NCBI GenBank assembly: GCA_023436245.1
Contig: JAEZJZ010000020.1
Coordinates: 1 to 64,000, forward strand
DNA: 64,000 bases
From: Bacillota bacterium
GTDB lineage: Bacteria > Bacillota > UBA994 > UBA5500
Reading direction: 5' to 3'
Translations under genes and position numbers: made by a program
The notes under the pieces: generated by a model
Databases searched by the model: none
What the model was told of the DNA's origin: nothing
The model's input: only the letters and a program-made list of their open reading frames with translations
In this document: positions 62,850 through 64,000 of the stretch, one piece after another
Layout of the letters: each line of letters opens with the position of its first letter
How positions within the stretch are numbered: the first letter of the stretch is position 1

Positions 62850-64000
62850 CCCCCGCCGTCAGCTGCAGCTGCCGCACCGTCCCATCCCAAAGATAAGGCA
62901 CCACCGTGACGCACGGCGCGTTCTTCGGCCGCACCAGTTCACTGATGGCCAAGCGACCTGCCGTATCATAGTCGCCCCACAGCCCCTGCGAGTTGATGAT
63001 ATAGCAGAGTTCCAGCTGTTGCATCAGTGCAAACATGTCGCGAATGTTGGTTTCGTCCACGCCAGCGAAGGCTTCGTCCAGGGTGATCAGGCGAGGAGCA
63101 CTGTCAGACGCGTCCTGGTAACGCGAGTAGGCAGCGGAGAAAAGCGGAATGTACATGGCCATCGCCTTTTCGCCGCCACTAAAGGTGAAGAAGACCCGAT
63201 CAGTCAACTCGCGCCGCTGCTCGCCTTCCTTGCGGAAGTAGAGCTTGAAGTCGAACCAGAGCCGGTAATCCAGCATCCTTTGGATGACGATCTGCAAGGT
63301 TTCGCCCTGCTGGCGCTCGGCCAACTCGACTCTGGCCCGTTCAATCTGCGAGCGGAAGTGCGCAGCAATGCGCTCAGAGTCCGCCGGCTTGAGCAGGACA
63401 GGGTCCATCTGCAGCAACTCCACCAACTCCTTAGTGTCCAGCTCGTCCTCGTGTTCCGCTGTGCGGGGCTTCCAGGCCAAGGAGAAGGTCAGACCACTGG
63501 AGGTATCGCGTTCCTCCATCAGCCGGCTGATCTTCTGCACCCAGGCATCTGCCCGATTGATTCGCTGCCGAATCATCTCGCCCACGCTGTGCACGATGAT
63601 CTCCTCATATAGCTCCCGGTCCTTGGCCGCGAGCAACTGTTGCTGCTCCAGGCGGTCGCGCTGCAGCGCCCCGAGCACCTGAAAGATGTCAGTCGTTCGC
63701 CCTTGATGCTCCAGCACCAGCGACAAGCGCTGATTCTGCTCCCGCAACGTCTGCCACCAACTGAAGACTAGTTCATCCGTTGCTGCCTCCGCGGGCAGTT
63801 GCAGCTCGCGGGCCAGCGCGTTCAGGGTCGGTCGGTAATCGGTGAGCAAACCCTGTTCCTTATTGAAGGCTTCGTTCAGTCGGAAGAGGATGCGCCCGGC
63901 GTCGGTCTGCAGCAGTTGGCCCATCTCCTTGGTGATGAGCCGCGCCAGTTCCAGCGGGCTGGCGTCATCAGGCAGTCTGTACCTGTCCAGAGTAGGTTCA
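62827..64000 (-). CDS. jetC: JetC-like SMC ATPase (TIGR02680 family), partial
   Basis: This is the last 390 or so residues of a large SMC/SbcC-like ATPase; the gene continues past the right edge without a stop. Visible parts are a coiled-coil stretch (LEQQQLLAAKDRELYEEI and similar), the ABC signature FTFSGGEKAMAMYIPLFSA, Walker B RLITLDEAFAGVDE and a head-domain end. This matches the ATPase motor of Wadjet systems. The order JetC then JetD on the minus strand predicts JetB and JetA just outside the window. Confidence 0.82.
   Translation of the reverse strand, partial: EPTLDRYRLPDDASPLELARLITKEMGQLLQTDAGRILFRLNEAFNKEQGLLTDYRPTLNALARELQLPAEAATDELVFSWWQTLREQNQRLSLVLEHQGRTTDIFQVLGALQRDRLEQQQLLAAKDRELYEEIIVHSVGEMIRQRINRADAWVQKISRLMEERDTSSGLTFSLAWKPRTAEHEDELDTKELVELLQMDPVLLKPADSERIAAHFRSQIERARVELAERQQGETLQIVIQRMLDYRLWFDFKLYFRKEGEQRRELTDRVFFTFSGGEKAMAMYIPLFSAAYSRYQDASDSAPRLITLDEAFAGVDETNIRDMFALMQQLELCYIINSQGLWGDYDTAGRLAISELVRPKNAPCVTVVPYLWDGTVRQLQLTAGGEALVRE

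Noticed and set aside
16..64000. tRNA or rRNA genes
   Set aside because: No GGTTCGAATCC-type T-arms with acceptor stems and no rRNA signature stretches were found by eye on either strand.

Overview
The window looks like a chromosomal stretch of a fairly GC-rich Bacillota (Firmicute, Clostridia-like) bacterium. The evidence is strong GGAGG-type ribosome binding sites, frequent TTG/GTG starts, surface proteins with copper-amine-oxidase-type N-terminal (CuAO_N, 'stalk') domains, an S-layer-homology (SLH) protein, LytTR/GHKL two-component pairs, a SpoIIM-like membrane protein and the TIGR03915/TIGR03916 pair. I cannot name the genus. No rRNA, tRNA, CRISPR array or intact insertion sequence was seen.

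Layout. 0.1-4.9 kb: a double-HTH MerR-type regulator divergent from a short UvrA-like ABC ATPase and an MFS transporter (resistance/efflux-like cassette). 5-7.2 kb: the radical-SAM/partner pair TIGR03916-TIGR03915. 7.4-12 kb: a SpoIIM-like membrane protein, an S9 peptidase and an unknown protein. 12.2-23.2 kb: two giant translationally coupled secreted proteins (2210 and about 1462 aa), divergent from a 7TM sensor kinase/LytTR regulator pair. 26.5-30.1 kb: an ABC-2 exporter with a LiaS/NarL-type two-component system. 30.4-33.7 kb: a pyruvate-oxidase-like ThDP enzyme, a HicA toxin with a mosaic antitoxin, and a D-aminopeptidase. 33.9-39.3 kb: a heterodimeric ABC exporter followed by a GHKL kinase/LytTR regulator. 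39.7-48.8 kb: small accessory genes (APH-like kinase, two GNATs, HxlR regulator, two Asp/Glu racemases, P-loop kinase, antitoxin-Uma2 fusion). 49-57.7 kb: lipoproteins, truncated or broken genes, a CuAO_N protein, an HpcH/HpaI aldolase and a 44-aa membrane protein. 58-60.9 kb: M24 and M20 peptidases. 61-64 kb: a VbhA-like antitoxin with a Fic remnant, and the last two genes of a Wadjet-type (JetC/JetD, TIGR02680/TIGR02679) anti-plasmid operon that runs off the right edge.

Three themes stand out. (1) Four families of dispersed palindromic intergenic repeats occur, including six copies of a hairpin of the type TGGAACG-GGGGACTGTCCCC-CGTTCCA. One copy encodes the C-terminus of a gene and one lies at the predicted 5' end of an mRNA. 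(2) Recombination debris is common: fragments of genes whose fuller copies lie elsewhere in the same window (ABC-2 permease, CuAO_N protein, PepV dipeptidase), a head-on junction of a truncated SLH gene with a truncated DUF1848 gene, a truncated HExxH lipoprotein, an amber-interrupted phosphoesterase and a Fic remnant. (3) Small toxin-antitoxin-like modules have clear promoter/operator palindromes (32.2 kb and 48.85 kb), and the Wadjet end lies at the right edge. Functions rest on motif recognition by eye; no database search was possible.
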